The position numbers and the translations under genes were made by a program. This document shows positions 8,151 through 15,379 of a stretch of 24,981 nt of DNA, in pieces. The notes under the pieces are model-generated. The model ran no database searches, was not told the DNA's origin, and saw nothing but the letters and a program-made list of their open reading frames with translations. This DNA comes from CAWHOW01 sp050013795 (GTDB lineage Bacteria; Bacteroidota; Bacteroidia; Bacteroidales; CG2-30-32-10): contig JBEKEO010000024.1 of NCBI GenBank assembly GCA_050013795.1, positions 1 through 24,981 on the forward strand, in the 5' to 3' direction. The number at the start of each line of letters is the position of its first letter. Position 1 is the stretch's first letter.

Positions 8151-8158
8151 CAAATATA
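8151..8158 (-). promoter_or_regulatory. Candidate -7 element of the T9SS propeller-like gene
   Basis: Minus-strand TATATTTG is an exact TAnnTTTG match 20-26 bases upstream of the possible starts. No clear -33 element is visible. It lies between the gene and the 21-bp repeat array, so the array is 55 bases upstream of this promoter element. Confidence 0.45.
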
Positions 8159-8212
8159 CAAATAATTAAGATATACTTTTTTTATTTTCAACCTTTAAAA
8201 ACCAAGTTAGAA

Positions 8213-8590
8213 TGTAAACATTCTAACCCAATAGGTGCACTCTTCAACAGAAAAGGTGCACTCTTCAACCCGACAGGTGCACCTTCCAACTCAACTGGTG
8301 CACCTTCTAACCCGATAGGTGCACCGTTCTGCCTAATAGGTACACCATTCCACCCAGTATGTGCACCATTCTGCCTAAAAGGTGCACCATTCCACCCAGT
8401 ATGTGCACCATTCTATACAGAAAGTGAACATTCTGACTTAATTGGTGCACCTGATAGCTCAATAGGTGCACCTGATGGCTCGCAAGGTGCACCTGATGAC
8501 TCAAAAGGTGAACATTCCAACCCGAAAGGTGAATATTTTACCTCGAAAGGTGTACCTCCCAACACAATAGGTGCACCTGTTTGAACGACA
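8213..8590. repeat. Array of 18 degenerate 21-bp repeats centred on GGTGCACC
   Basis: Eighteen consecutive 21-bp units (unit n starts at 8213 + 21n, n = 0-17) with no insertion or deletion. Most begin GGTGCACC, a perfect palindrome. Eight units carry it exactly (8276, 8297, 8318, 8381, 8444, 8465, 8486, 8570), and twelve keep the GTGCAC core. The rest of the unit is roughly YTTCYAACCCRATA and varies. A minor type replaces GCACC by GAACA or AAACA (units at 8213, 8423, 8507). The period is close to two turns of B-DNA, so the palindromes lie on one face. It fills most of the 538-base gap between divergent genes. It has no start codon in its open plus frame, and the minus frames open only from TTG, so it looks non-coding. 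Function unknown. Confidence 0.93.
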
Positions 8591-8595
8591 GGTAA

Positions 8596-8614
8596 AAATT
8601 GTGGCACACAATTT
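8596..8614. promoter_or_regulatory. Perfect 8-bp inverted repeat, operator-like
   Basis: AAATTGTG (8596-8603) and CACAATTT (8607-8614) are exact reverse complements separated by GCA. It lies just after the last 21-bp unit and 54 bases before the ATG of the 262-aa gene. The size and spacing suit a dimeric regulator site, while the three-base loop and lack of a T run make a terminator unlikely. No exact TAnnTTTG promoter was found between it and the gene. Confidence 0.5.
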
Positions 8615-8668
8615 GCACTAATCAAAGTAAATAATTCACATAATATTTATAATTTAAAAATTAAAGTC

Positions 8669-9457
8669 ATGTCATCAGAAAAAACAACAATACCAAGAGA
8701 TATAAAAGGGTTTAACCAGTTTATAAATCAAACATGCGCTTACCTTATATTAGGTACGCCAACCAATGCAGTTCGTTTTAACTGGACAGCCGCTGAATTA
8801 AGCGCATGGCAAGCATTTCTAACTGCATGGACACCATTGTTCACGCTGTATTCTAATAAAAAAGAAAGCTATACTACAGTTACCAAAACCAAATTGGATG
8901 GCATTATAGCCAATGCTATAATTTATGCTAAAACCAACAAGCTTATAGAACTTATTAAAGCCACAGCCAGTTTAAATGCGGATGATTGTGTTATGTTTAA
9001 CCTGCCCCAAACGCTGGTAGTGCCTTCAATAAGCACGCATTCTGTAGCTAAATCCAAAGAATTAGATAAAACTATTGTTATTCCCGAATCGGTTTATCCT
9101 AAGCTTAACCCTTCGGCAGGCGGTTTTTTAGAAATAAAAGGTTTTACCAATATAACCAAAAGCGGGCGTGCCCATAAGCTTAAAGGTTTCGATTTACTTG
9201 AATATGCCGTTGGCGTTTTTAATTCGGGAACAAGCGGTTTGCCAACTCATGCCACCGACCCACGGTTAACCGTTAACCATTCTTCAAAAGCAAGTTTTAT
9301 ATTATCCACTGCTGCCCTTACATCGAATATACCTGCACTGGCAGCAGGAGCAACAGAACCGCTCAGAATGGCAGTTATATTTTTCCGTTGGGCAAAAAGC
9401 AAACACCCAACCTTAGATGGTCCATGGAGCGGTCCGTTTACCACACCTCTACTGTAA
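8669..9457 (+). CDS. Hypothetical protein, 262 aa, unknown function
   Basis: I do not recognise a characterised family. It starts at ATG 8669 (MSSEKTTIPRDIKG). No signal peptide, membrane segment or lipobox is visible, so it is probably cytosolic. The N-terminal half (about 10-110) looks helical and carries a W-rich patch (NWTAAELSAWQAFLTAW, 38-54) then a YSNKKESYTTVTKTKL segment. The C-terminal half (about 135-262) looks beta-rich, and ends with MAVIFFRWAKSKHP (234-247) and GPWSGPF (251-257). The pattern resembles unnamed Bacteroidota proteins in my memory that share the W/YSxKK and FFRW...GPWS features, but I cannot name them. It stands alone: the 21-bp array and an inverted repeat lie upstream, a terminator downstream. 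Single-gene cassette, possibly controlled by those sites. Confidence 0.75.
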   Translation: MSSEKTTIPRDIKGFNQFINQTCAYLILGTPTNAVRFNWTAAELSAWQAFLTAWTPLFTLYSNKKESYTTVTKTKLDGIIANAIIYAKTNKLIELIKATASLNADDCVMFNLPQTLVVPSISTHSVAKSKELDKTIVIPESVYPKLNPSAGGFLEIKGFTNITKSGRAHKLKGFDLLEYAVGVFNSGTSGLPTHATDPRLTVNHSSKASFILSTAALTSNIPALAAGATEPLRMAVIFFRWAKSKHPTLDGPWSGPFTTPLL

Positions 9458-9489
9458 TATGGTATAACATAAAAAGTAAAGCAGGCAGT

Positions 9490-9523
9490 AAAGCCCATTC
9501 TAAACCAAAGAGTGGGCTTTTGC
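9490..9523 (+). terminator. Intrinsic terminator of the 262-aa gene
   Basis: AAAGCCCATTCT (9490-9501) pairs with AGAGTGGGCTTT (9509-9520), giving 12 pairs with one G-T wobble and a seven-base loop, followed by a short T run. It starts 32 bases after the stop codon. Confidence 0.75.
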
Positions 9524-9629
9524 GTTATACCCGGAGACGAGGCTGAGTTTATCCTGACGAAGGAAGTTCCTCTTTAAGTGTGAAAAAGACTTCAGTGCCG
9601 AAGAAAACAAATTGATTTTTCTTTGCTTT

Positions 9630-11570
9630 TTACAACTTGATAATCTTGCTTACCAGGGCATCATCATCAAAATAAGCTTTCAGGAAATATATTCCATTGG
9701 CAAGGTTGTGCATATTAATTTCAAGCACACCCTGCGTGGTAAGCTTGTTTGCCGAAAACACAAGCCTTCCTCTTATATCATATACCCCGACATGCTGAAA
9801 CTGATGTCCCGAAAAACGCATATAAAGTATATTCAAAACAGGATTGGGATAAACCAGGATATGCTGCAAGGAGGAATAGGTCTTTATATTCATTATAACG
9901 GTATCGTTGGCTGAAACTATGTGCATTTCGGGATCGAATTTGATGGAATCGGGTTTAAATCCTGGATTCACAATAAATTGCTGCCCCTGAATGGTATCCC
10001 CGAATACAATAGTTGTATCGTGTGTTGCACTTTTAAATTCCAACGGCACCAGCATTTTAAAAAAACTAACCGACGAATCCGATTGCGACTGGTCAATGGT
10101 TACCTGTATATTATTTGAAACGGAATCACGGGAACAGTTGATGGTGTATATGGGGTAACCTTCGCCATAAAGCCAGTCGTTAAAAAATTCAGTGAGGTTT
10201 TTTCCGCTTGCAGTTTCCATGTGCGCAATAAGATTATCCGAACAGGCATATTTATAAGCAAGGTTGGTATCGGTAAGGTAATTTCTTATTCCTGCAAAGT
10301 AAGCGCTGTCGCCCACAACCCAGCGCAGCATATTGAGCAGCATGGCGCCTTTGCAATACCTTAGCCTGCTGTCGAACATATTTGCAACGCTGGTAGTGTC
10401 GGTACAATATACCGAACCGCCCGGTTGGCTGGTAATTTTATTAATCTGAATACGCTTCCATGCAGGCCAGTACTGGTTAACAGAAAAATGCTCATAGCAT
10501 AAACCCGACCCGTAAGTGGCAAAGCCTTCGTTAAGCCATATCTCATGCCAGTTTCCGCAGGTTACCATATCGCCTGTCCATTGATGCATAAGTTCGTGCG
10601 CCATTATTTCATAACTGAAACTTGAAAGAAAAGTATTGGTCTGATGTTCCATTCCGCCTCCCCAGCCGAATTGTGTTTGCCCGTAACGTTCTTTTATAAA
10701 GGGATATGGAATGAACAGGCTGTCGTAAAATTCCAGTATTGGCACAATGCTGGAAGCATCCGTTTGCGCCGACGGCATATTTTCGGGATATACATGATGA
10801 AATATTTCTATTGAATCGGTTCCTATATGCGCATATAAAGAAAAGGTCTGATAATTTGTAACAGCAGCAGCAACCAGGTAGGCCGCAATCGGGTAGCGAT
10901 GTTTCCAGTGATACACATTATTTAAACCCTGTGGCGTTACCGATATCAGCAAACCATTTGAGGCCGCGCGGTATGTTTGAGGCGTGGTAATATATACATC
11001 AATGGAATCAATTTTATCGGACAGATTATTTTTACACGGCCACCAGTCTTTGGCGCCATAAGGTTCGGAAAGGGTCCAGATAATCGGTGTTCCGTTATGA
11101 TTGCTTTTTACAAAACTCCCGAATCCTGAACCAATTGGCGTTCCATGGTAATAAATACTCACTGAATCAAGCTGGCTTAAAGGCAAAGAGGAAGGCAAAT
11201 CAATAATTAAGGCGCTGTCGGTTGTTTGAGTGTATGTGATAACTATTGAATGATAAATTATTGAATCCACAACCAATACGGAAGAAAAGTCGAAAGAGAC
11301 CTGGCTGACAGAAGGTTTAGTAGTTTTAAAATAAGTGGTCACTTCGCCACATATAAATAAGGTGTCGGGATCAATATTCCAATTCATGCGGCAATATTTC
11401 ACATCATAGTTATCGCCATTGTATGATGTATGTGTCCCTTTCAGAAATTTAAACGCACGTTGTTGTTCTGCCAGAGAAAGCTTGTCGGCAAAATCTTTCC
11501 GGGGAGCAATTTGTGAAAAAGCTTGAAAAGCACCTATAAGAAATATTAAAACTCCCAATAGCTTTTTCAT
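9630..11570 (-). CDS. Secreted M1 family metallo-aminopeptidase with T9SS sorting domain
   Basis: 646 aa. The signal peptide (1-20) ends AFSQ. The M1 N-terminal beta domain spans about 50-240. The catalytic domain has the substrate-anchoring GGMEH at 305-309, zinc ligands H325 and H329 in HELMHQW with catalytic E326, and third zinc ligand E348 in WLNEGFATYG. All are intact, so an active zinc aminopeptidase trimming N-terminal residues from peptides is expected. Residues about 570-646 form a T9SS type A sorting domain (ILVYPNP, VGVYDIRGRLVF, LANGIYFLKAY, final KIIKL), so it acts at the cell surface or outside. It lacks the long C-terminal helical domain of PepN, as shorter secreted M1 enzymes do. 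Divergent from the Ig-like lipoprotein, with its own promoter element at 11610-11617. Confidence 0.93.
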   Translation of the reverse strand: MKKLLGVLIFLIGAFQAFSQIAPRKDFADKLSLAEQQRAFKFLKGTHTSYNGDNYDVKYCRMNWNIDPDTLFICGEVTTYFKTTKPSVSQVSFDFSSVLVVDSIIYHSIVITYTQTTDSALIIDLPSSLPLSQLDSVSIYYHGTPIGSGFGSFVKSNHNGTPIIWTLSEPYGAKDWWPCKNNLSDKIDSIDVYITTPQTYRAASNGLLISVTPQGLNNVYHWKHRYPIAAYLVAAAVTNYQTFSLYAHIGTDSIEIFHHVYPENMPSAQTDASSIVPILEFYDSLFIPYPFIKERYGQTQFGWGGGMEHQTNTFLSSFSYEIMAHELMHQWTGDMVTCGNWHEIWLNEGFATYGSGLCYEHFSVNQYWPAWKRIQINKITSQPGGSVYCTDTTSVANMFDSRLRYCKGAMLLNMLRWVVGDSAYFAGIRNYLTDTNLAYKYACSDNLIAHMETASGKNLTEFFNDWLYGEGYPIYTINCSRDSVSNNIQVTIDQSQSDSSVSFFKMLVPLEFKSATHDTTIVFGDTIQGQQFIVNPGFKPDSIKFDPEMHIVSANDTVIMNIKTYSSLQHILVYPNPVLNILYMRFSGHQFQHVGVYDIRGRLVFSANKLTTQGVLEINMHNLANGIYFLKAYFDDDALVSKIIKL

Positions 11571-11609
11571 TTGATTGTAATATAAATTGGATTTTACTGT
11601 TTAGTAATA

Positions 11610-11640
11610 CAAAAATAATTAAATAAACATCTTAAAACAA
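11610..11640 (-). promoter_or_regulatory. Promoter of the M1 aminopeptidase gene
   Basis: On the minus strand, TTG (11640-11638) is followed after 20 bases by TATTTTTG (11617-11610), an exact TAnnTTTG. This is the best-spaced Bacteroidota promoter match in the window. It lies 39 bases upstream of the ATG at 11570. Confidence 0.6.
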
Positions 11641-11645
11641 TAATT

Positions 11646-11653
11646 TATCTTTG
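11646..11653 (+). promoter_or_regulatory. Candidate -7 element of the Ig-like lipoprotein gene
   Basis: TATCTTTG is an exact TAnnTTTG match ending 17 bases before the ATG at 11671, the same distance as for the response regulator gene. No -33 element is clear. It partly faces the divergent aminopeptidase promoter. Confidence 0.5.
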
Positions 11654-11670
11654 CGGCATCATATATATAA

Positions 11671-13335
11671 ATGAAAGGCTTTTTTCAAAAATATTGGTTT
11701 TGTTTTTTCATTCTGTTCATCGGAGCCTGTGCAAATATTGTATCTCCGTCGGGAGGTCCGGTAGATAAAACGCCGCCTAAAGTTATTAAAACAATTCCCG
11801 AAATCAATTCTAAAAATTTCAAGGGTAAAAGCATCCGGATTGAATTTGATAAATTTATTAAGCTTAATGATGTTTCCAACCAGCTTATCGTTTCTCCTTA
11901 TATGAAAGATCTGCCGGATTTAAAGATCAGGAGGAAATCAATACTTGTTGAATTTAAAGATACCTTAAAATCAAATATAACATATTCACTTTCCTTTGGT
12001 AAATCTATTTCCGACAATACCGAAAATAATGTGCTGAATAATTACCGCTTTGTTTTTTCAACAGGGAATACAATTGATTCATTGACTCTGAAAGGAGTTG
12101 TGAAAAATTCATTTTCCCTGAAACCGGAAAGCGACGCAGCTGTTATGCTTTACAAATCAAATTATGATTCGGTTCCATATAAAGAATTGCCTTATTATAT
12201 TACCAAAACAGATGAGAACGGCGCTTTTGCTTTCACAAATATTAGAAACGACAGTTATAAAATATTTGTTTTAACCAGTAAAACGGGAGATTATCATTAT
12301 ATGCCGGGAGAAAAAATTGCATTTCTCGATTCATTAGTGACTCCTCTGGCTATTGATACCATTAAAGCCGATAGTATAAAAAATAATTTTGCTTATAAGC
12401 TTTTTCTTTTTGAAGAAGAGCCTTCGCAGCAAAAAATGTTAAAAGCTTCTGCTACCCGGTATGGAAAGCTTGTTATTATTTTCCGAAAACCGGTTGAAAA
12501 CCTTTCATTAATACCGCTCGCACAAAATATTCCTGCTGACTGGAACCTGTTAGATGAAAATAAAACGAAAGACACCATTACAGTTTGGTTAAAAAATCCC
12601 GATATGGATTCGCTTACATTACAGATTTCGGATAATCATATAATTTTAGATACGGCAAAACTGACACTCGCAAAAAAAAGCACAGGTAAAACCAGGGGAA
12701 AGAAAGCCGAAGACACTAAGCATATTGGATTAAGAGCTAATGCTAGTACTAACTCAACGTTTGATTTTTTTAAAACACTTTTGATAAACGCCAGCACACC
12801 TATTTCGGACTATTACTTTAATAAAATTATTTTAACTGAAAATAAAGACACCATCAAGCCAATATTTTCTTTTAATGATAGCATCCGAAGAATAATATGC
12901 GTAAATTACAAATGGAAAGAAGAAACCAATTATACGCTTTTCATTCCACCTGGTACTTTTAAAGATATGTTTGAAGCGCTAAACGATACATTGAAACTAA
13001 GTTTTAAAACAACTGCAACAAAAAATTACGGAAATATTAAACTTAAACTGAATGCGGCAAAGATTGGCCATAACTTAATAGTACAGCTTGTCACGGATGA
13101 TGGTGATATGGTCGTTCAGGAAAAAGTTTTATCATCTGTTGAAATCATTAATTTCCTTGATGTAAACCCGGGTAATTATAAGATCAGGATTATTTATGAT
13201 GCAAATAATAATAAAAAATGGGACACGGGAAACTATTTAAAAAAGACACAACCAGAAAAAGTTATTTATTATCCTTCACCGATTTCGTTAAAAGCCAATT
13301 GGGACTTAGACCTCGATTGGGAATTTTTAAAATAA
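11671..13335 (+). CDS. Ig-like domain (SbsA/Big_5-type) lipoprotein
   Basis: 554 aa. The signal ends in the lipobox FIGAC with lipidated C20, followed by NIVSPSGGPVDKTPPKV. That is the stereotyped start of a Bacteroidota outer-membrane lipoprotein family with an SbsA-like Ig domain (about 35-115, from PPKVIKTIPE through VFSTGN). A carboxypeptidase-regulatory-like beta sandwich follows (about 130-215: LKGVVKNSF, TDENGAFAFTNI). The C-terminus has GNYKIRIIYDANNNKKWDTGNY (about 505-526) and ends with PSPISLKANWDLDLDW. No catalytic residues are evident; a structural or cell-envelope role is likely. A -7 element lies 17 bases upstream. No terminator hairpin is obvious after the stop. Confidence 0.82.
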   Translation: MKGFFQKYWFCFFILFIGACANIVSPSGGPVDKTPPKVIKTIPEINSKNFKGKSIRIEFDKFIKLNDVSNQLIVSPYMKDLPDLKIRRKSILVEFKDTLKSNITYSLSFGKSISDNTENNVLNNYRFVFSTGNTIDSLTLKGVVKNSFSLKPESDAAVMLYKSNYDSVPYKELPYYITKTDENGAFAFTNIRNDSYKIFVLTSKTGDYHYMPGEKIAFLDSLVTPLAIDTIKADSIKNNFAYKLFLFEEEPSQQKMLKASATRYGKLVIIFRKPVENLSLIPLAQNIPADWNLLDENKTKDTITVWLKNPDMDSLTLQISDNHIILDTAKLTLAKKSTGKTRGKKAEDTKHIGLRANASTNSTFDFFKTLLINASTPISDYYFNKIILTENKDTIKPIFSFNDSIRRIICVNYKWKEETNYTLFIPPGTFKDMFEALNDTLKLSFKTTATKNYGNIKLKLNAAKIGHNLIVQLVTDDGDMVVQEKVLSSVEIINFLDVNPGNYKIRIIYDANNNKKWDTGNYLKKTQPEKVIYYPSPISLKANWDLDLDWEFLK

Positions 13336-13410
13336 CTAACCCTATTTCATTTCCCCGGCCTGTTCTTCTTTAGAAATAAACTATTACTTTTGCTTTACCC
13401 ATAAATAACA

Positions 13411-13427
13411 AGTAAATATTATTTACT
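13411..13427. promoter_or_regulatory. Inverted repeat upstream of methylmalonyl-CoA epimerase
   Basis: AGTAAAT (13411-13417) and ATTTACT (13421-13427) are exact reverse complements with a three-base spacer. It lies 39 bases before the ATG and just upstream of TATATTTA (13433-13440), which matches TAnnTTTG at seven of eight positions. It could be an operator, but short AT-rich palindromes also arise by chance. Confidence 0.3.
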
Positions 13428-13466
13428 ATTCCTATATTTAAATAGATTCATTAATAACCCGGAATT

Positions 13467-13877
13467 ATGAATATATCCCATATTGAACACATTGGCATCG
13501 CAGTAAAGAATATCGAAGAATCAATTAAATATTATGAAAATATTTTAGGATTTAAGTGTTATGCGGTGGAAGAAGTTAAAGACCAAAAAGTAAAAACCGC
13601 ATTCTTTATAGTAGGACAAACTAAGATTGAATTACTTGAGTCTACAGATCCCGAAGGTCCCATCGGAAAATTCATTGAAAAGAAAGGGGAGGGCATTCAT
13701 CATTTGGCGTTTGCTGTTAAAAGGATTGAAGAAGCATTGTCCGAGATGGAATCAAAAGGAATTCAATTAATAGATAAATTACCGAGAAAAGGAGCAGAAG
13801 GATTGGATATTGCTTTTTTGCATCCGAAATCGACAGGAGGAGTTCTCACAGAACTTTGCGAAAAAAAAATGGTTTGA
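13467..13877 (+). CDS. mce: Methylmalonyl-CoA epimerase
   Basis: 136 aa, the normal length for this VOC-superfamily enzyme, which interconverts (2R)- and (2S)-methylmalonyl-CoA so that the mutase can act. Two beta-alpha-beta-beta-beta modules are visible: HIEHIGIAVKNIEESIKYY (5-23) and GIHHLAFAVKRIEEAL (76-91). Likely metal ligands are H8, E55 (in KIELLES), H79 and E129 (in GGVLTELCE), and FLHPKSTGGVL near the end is a family signature. It is convergent with meaB, with only five bases between the two stop codons. The other genes of the pathway follow within 6.5 kb on the minus strand. Confidence 0.95.
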   Translation: MNISHIEHIGIAVKNIEESIKYYENILGFKCYAVEEVKDQKVKTAFFIVGQTKIELLESTDPEGPIGKFIEKKGEGIHHLAFAVKRIEEALSEMESKGIQLIDKLPRKGAEGLDIAFLHPKSTGGVLTELCEKKMV

Positions 13878-13882
13878 TGTTT

Positions 13883-14983
13883 TTATTTATCTCCAAGCGA
13901 ATCGAAGTACTTATTCAACAACTTTTGTGCTGCAGAATATGAACTGATTTTTTTAGAAAGAAGATCTTTTTCAATTAATGGTAATAGTTTGGACACTTCA
14001 TTATTTCCGTAAAAATTTTCTTTAAGTGTTTCATCTATCATTTCAATCATTCTGTATTTTGATTGTTCTTGCCTTTTTAAAAAGAAATAATCATTTTGTT
14101 TTGTGAGGTCAATATAATCGCAAATCATTTTCCATACTTTTTCTATTCCGGTATTTGTTTTTGAAGAACATGTTTCAACTAAAGGGATCCATCCTGATTG
14201 AGTAGGTGGGAAAAGGTGAAGTGCATTTTCATATTCTTTCTTTGCAACTTCTACATTAAGGATATTGCTTCCATCGGCTTTATTAATCACAATCGCATCG
14301 GCCATTTCCATAATACCTCTTTTTATTCCCTGCAATTCATCTCCGGCTCCCGCCAGCATGAGTAACAGAAAAAAATCCACCATAATATTTACAGCTGTTT
14401 CAGATTGGCCTACACCAACTGTTTCTACGATGATGATATCATAACCAGCAGCTTCACATAAAATAATACTTTCTCTTGTTTTTCTTGCAACACCGCCGAG
14501 AGTCCCGGCTGAAGGACTTGGGCGAATGAATGCGTTTGTGTCGTTCGAAAGTTCTTCCATTCTTGTCTTATCACCAAGTATACTTCCTTTCGAAACTTCA
14601 CTGCTTGGGTCTATTGCAAGGACGGCAAGTTTATGATTATTGCCTGTAAGAAATTTACCAAATGATTCAATGAAAGTACTTTTGCCAACACCAGGAACAC
14701 CTGTAATACCAATACGCACAGAATTTCCTGAATACGGAATACAGCGTTCAATAATTTTTTGTGCCAAGTTGTAATGTTTCGGAAGCGAGCTTTCAATAAG
14801 GGTTATAGCACGACTAAGAATAGTTCTGTCACCAGAAAGTATTCCGTTTACAAATTCATTCAGAGAAAGTGTTTCTCTTTTTTTTTGAATAAAAATTTTT
14901 GCAACTTCATCATTCACTGATGAAGGTTTCTGAATTCCTTTATTTACCCTCAATGCAGAAGTATTGTCTTTTTTCTGAATCAT
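13883..14983 (-). CDS. meaB: Methylmalonyl-CoA mutase-associated GTPase MeaB (ArgK family)
   Basis: 366 aa. A G3E-class P-loop GTPase that gates cofactor loading and protects methylmalonyl-CoA mutase. Visible motifs are the Walker A GVPGVGKST at 95-103, the SSEVSKGSILGDKTRM region (128-142), Walker B/switch ETVGVGQSE at 187-195, and the guanine-specificity motif NKAD at 234-237. The N-terminal helical region (1-85) and C-terminal dimerisation arm (about 300-366) are present, so the protein is full length. It is separated from the mutase genes by a lysine-rich gene on the other strand and a thioredoxin-like gene, so it is transcribed separately. It ends five bases from the epimerase stop. Confidence 0.95.
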   Translation of the reverse strand: MIQKKDNTSALRVNKGIQKPSSVNDEVAKIFIQKKRETLSLNEFVNGILSGDRTILSRAITLIESSLPKHYNLAQKIIERCIPYSGNSVRIGITGVPGVGKSTFIESFGKFLTGNNHKLAVLAIDPSSEVSKGSILGDKTRMEELSNDTNAFIRPSPSAGTLGGVARKTRESIILCEAAGYDIIIVETVGVGQSETAVNIMVDFFLLLMLAGAGDELQGIKRGIMEMADAIVINKADGSNILNVEVAKKEYENALHLFPPTQSGWIPLVETCSSKTNTGIEKVWKMICDYIDLTKQNDYFFLKRQEQSKYRMIEMIDETLKENFYGNNEVSKLLPLIEKDLLSKKISSYSAAQKLLNKYFDSLGDK

Positions 14984-15016
14984 TCGTGTAATAGTTTATT
15001 CACTTTCGATTGTTAA

Positions 15017-15024
15017 CAAAATTA
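15017..15024 (-). promoter_or_regulatory. Candidate -7 element of meaB
   Basis: Minus-strand TAATTTTG is an exact TAnnTTTG match 33 bases before the meaB ATG. The same octamer precedes the mutase small-subunit gene (20048-20055). No -33 element is obvious. Confidence 0.45.
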
Positions 15025-15069
15025 TTAATAAATATTTTAATACACTAATTTATTCAATCTTAAATGCTG

Positions 15070-15077
15070 TATATTTG
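15070..15077 (+). promoter_or_regulatory. Candidate -7 element of the lysine-rich gene
   Basis: TATATTTG is an exact TAnnTTTG match ending 26 bases before the ATG at 15104. It is divergent from the meaB promoter element about 45 bases away. Confidence 0.5.
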
Positions 15078-15103
15078 TTGCGCAAAACAAAAATTTATAA
15101 ACA

Positions 15104-15250
15104 ATGGCTACAAAAAAGAAAACTACTAAAAAAGTGGTAAAAAAAGCTGCACCAAAAAAGAAAGTGGTGAAGAAAGCTGCAAAAAAAGTTGCTAAGAAGA
15201 AAGTTGTAAAGAAAGCAACTCCAAAGAAGAAAGCTGCTAAGAAAAGGTAG
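15104..15250 (+). CDS. Small lysine-rich histone H1-like DNA-binding protein
   Basis: A 48-aa protein, too short for many gene finders. 24 of its 48 residues are lysine; the rest are nearly all Ala, Val, Thr and Pro, with one C-terminal Arg and no acidic or aromatic residue. It is built of irregular repeats of the type KKVVKKAAPKKK (9-20) and KKVVKKATPKKK (32-43). This composition is that of histone H1 C-terminal tails and of bacterial H1-like (Hc1-type) proteins, so non-specific DNA or RNA binding is the natural inference. Its reality is supported by its own -7 element upstream and a strong intrinsic terminator starting 14 bases after the stop. It sits between meaB and the mutase operon without an evident link to them. 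Confidence 0.8.
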   Translation: MATKKKTTKKVVKKAAPKKKVVKKAAKKVAKKKVVKKATPKKKAAKKR

Positions 15251-15263
15251 TAGTTAGTATGAA

Positions 15264-15301
15264 ATAAAAAAGCCCCAAAAGAAATGAAGGGGCTTTTTTA
15301 T
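15264..15301. terminator. Strong bidirectional intrinsic terminator
   Basis: A-rich left arm ending in GCCCC (15264-15276) pairs perfectly with GGGGC plus a T run (15289-15301), giving about 13 pairs around a 12-base loop. It serves the lysine-rich gene on the plus strand. By symmetry it also serves the mutase/thioredoxin-like operon, whose last stop is at 15380. Confidence 0.88.
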
Positions 15302-15379
15302 TTGTAAAAGATTTTTGTAAAAAATAAAAAACGAAAATATTATTTTAAAACAATTATAATATCATTTTTATTTCAACTG

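Noticed and set aside
8307..8504. Minus-strand 65-codon frame with heptad-like repeats (QVHLLS, GRMVHLL)
   Set aside because: The 21-bp period is seven codons, so any frame without a stop in one unit stays open through the array. This frame opens only at TTG, has no ribosome site, and the peptide drifts as freely as the DNA. It is treated as a shadow of the repeat.
8213..8590. CRISPR array
   Set aside because: The period is 21 bp with no unique spacers, repeats are degenerate, and no cas gene is present.
8413..8625. Second minus-strand frame with SGAP-type heptapeptide repeats
   Set aside because: Same cause as the other frame: TTG start, overlapping the first in another frame, and it crosses the inverted repeat. 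The plus-strand frame is also open from at least 8096 to a TGA at 8582-8584 but has no start codon between 8102 and its stop.
9490..9520. Bidirectional use of this hairpin for the aminopeptidase gene
   Set aside because: On the minus strand the hairpin is followed by only a few T residues and lies 110 bases past the stop, so its use there is not supported.
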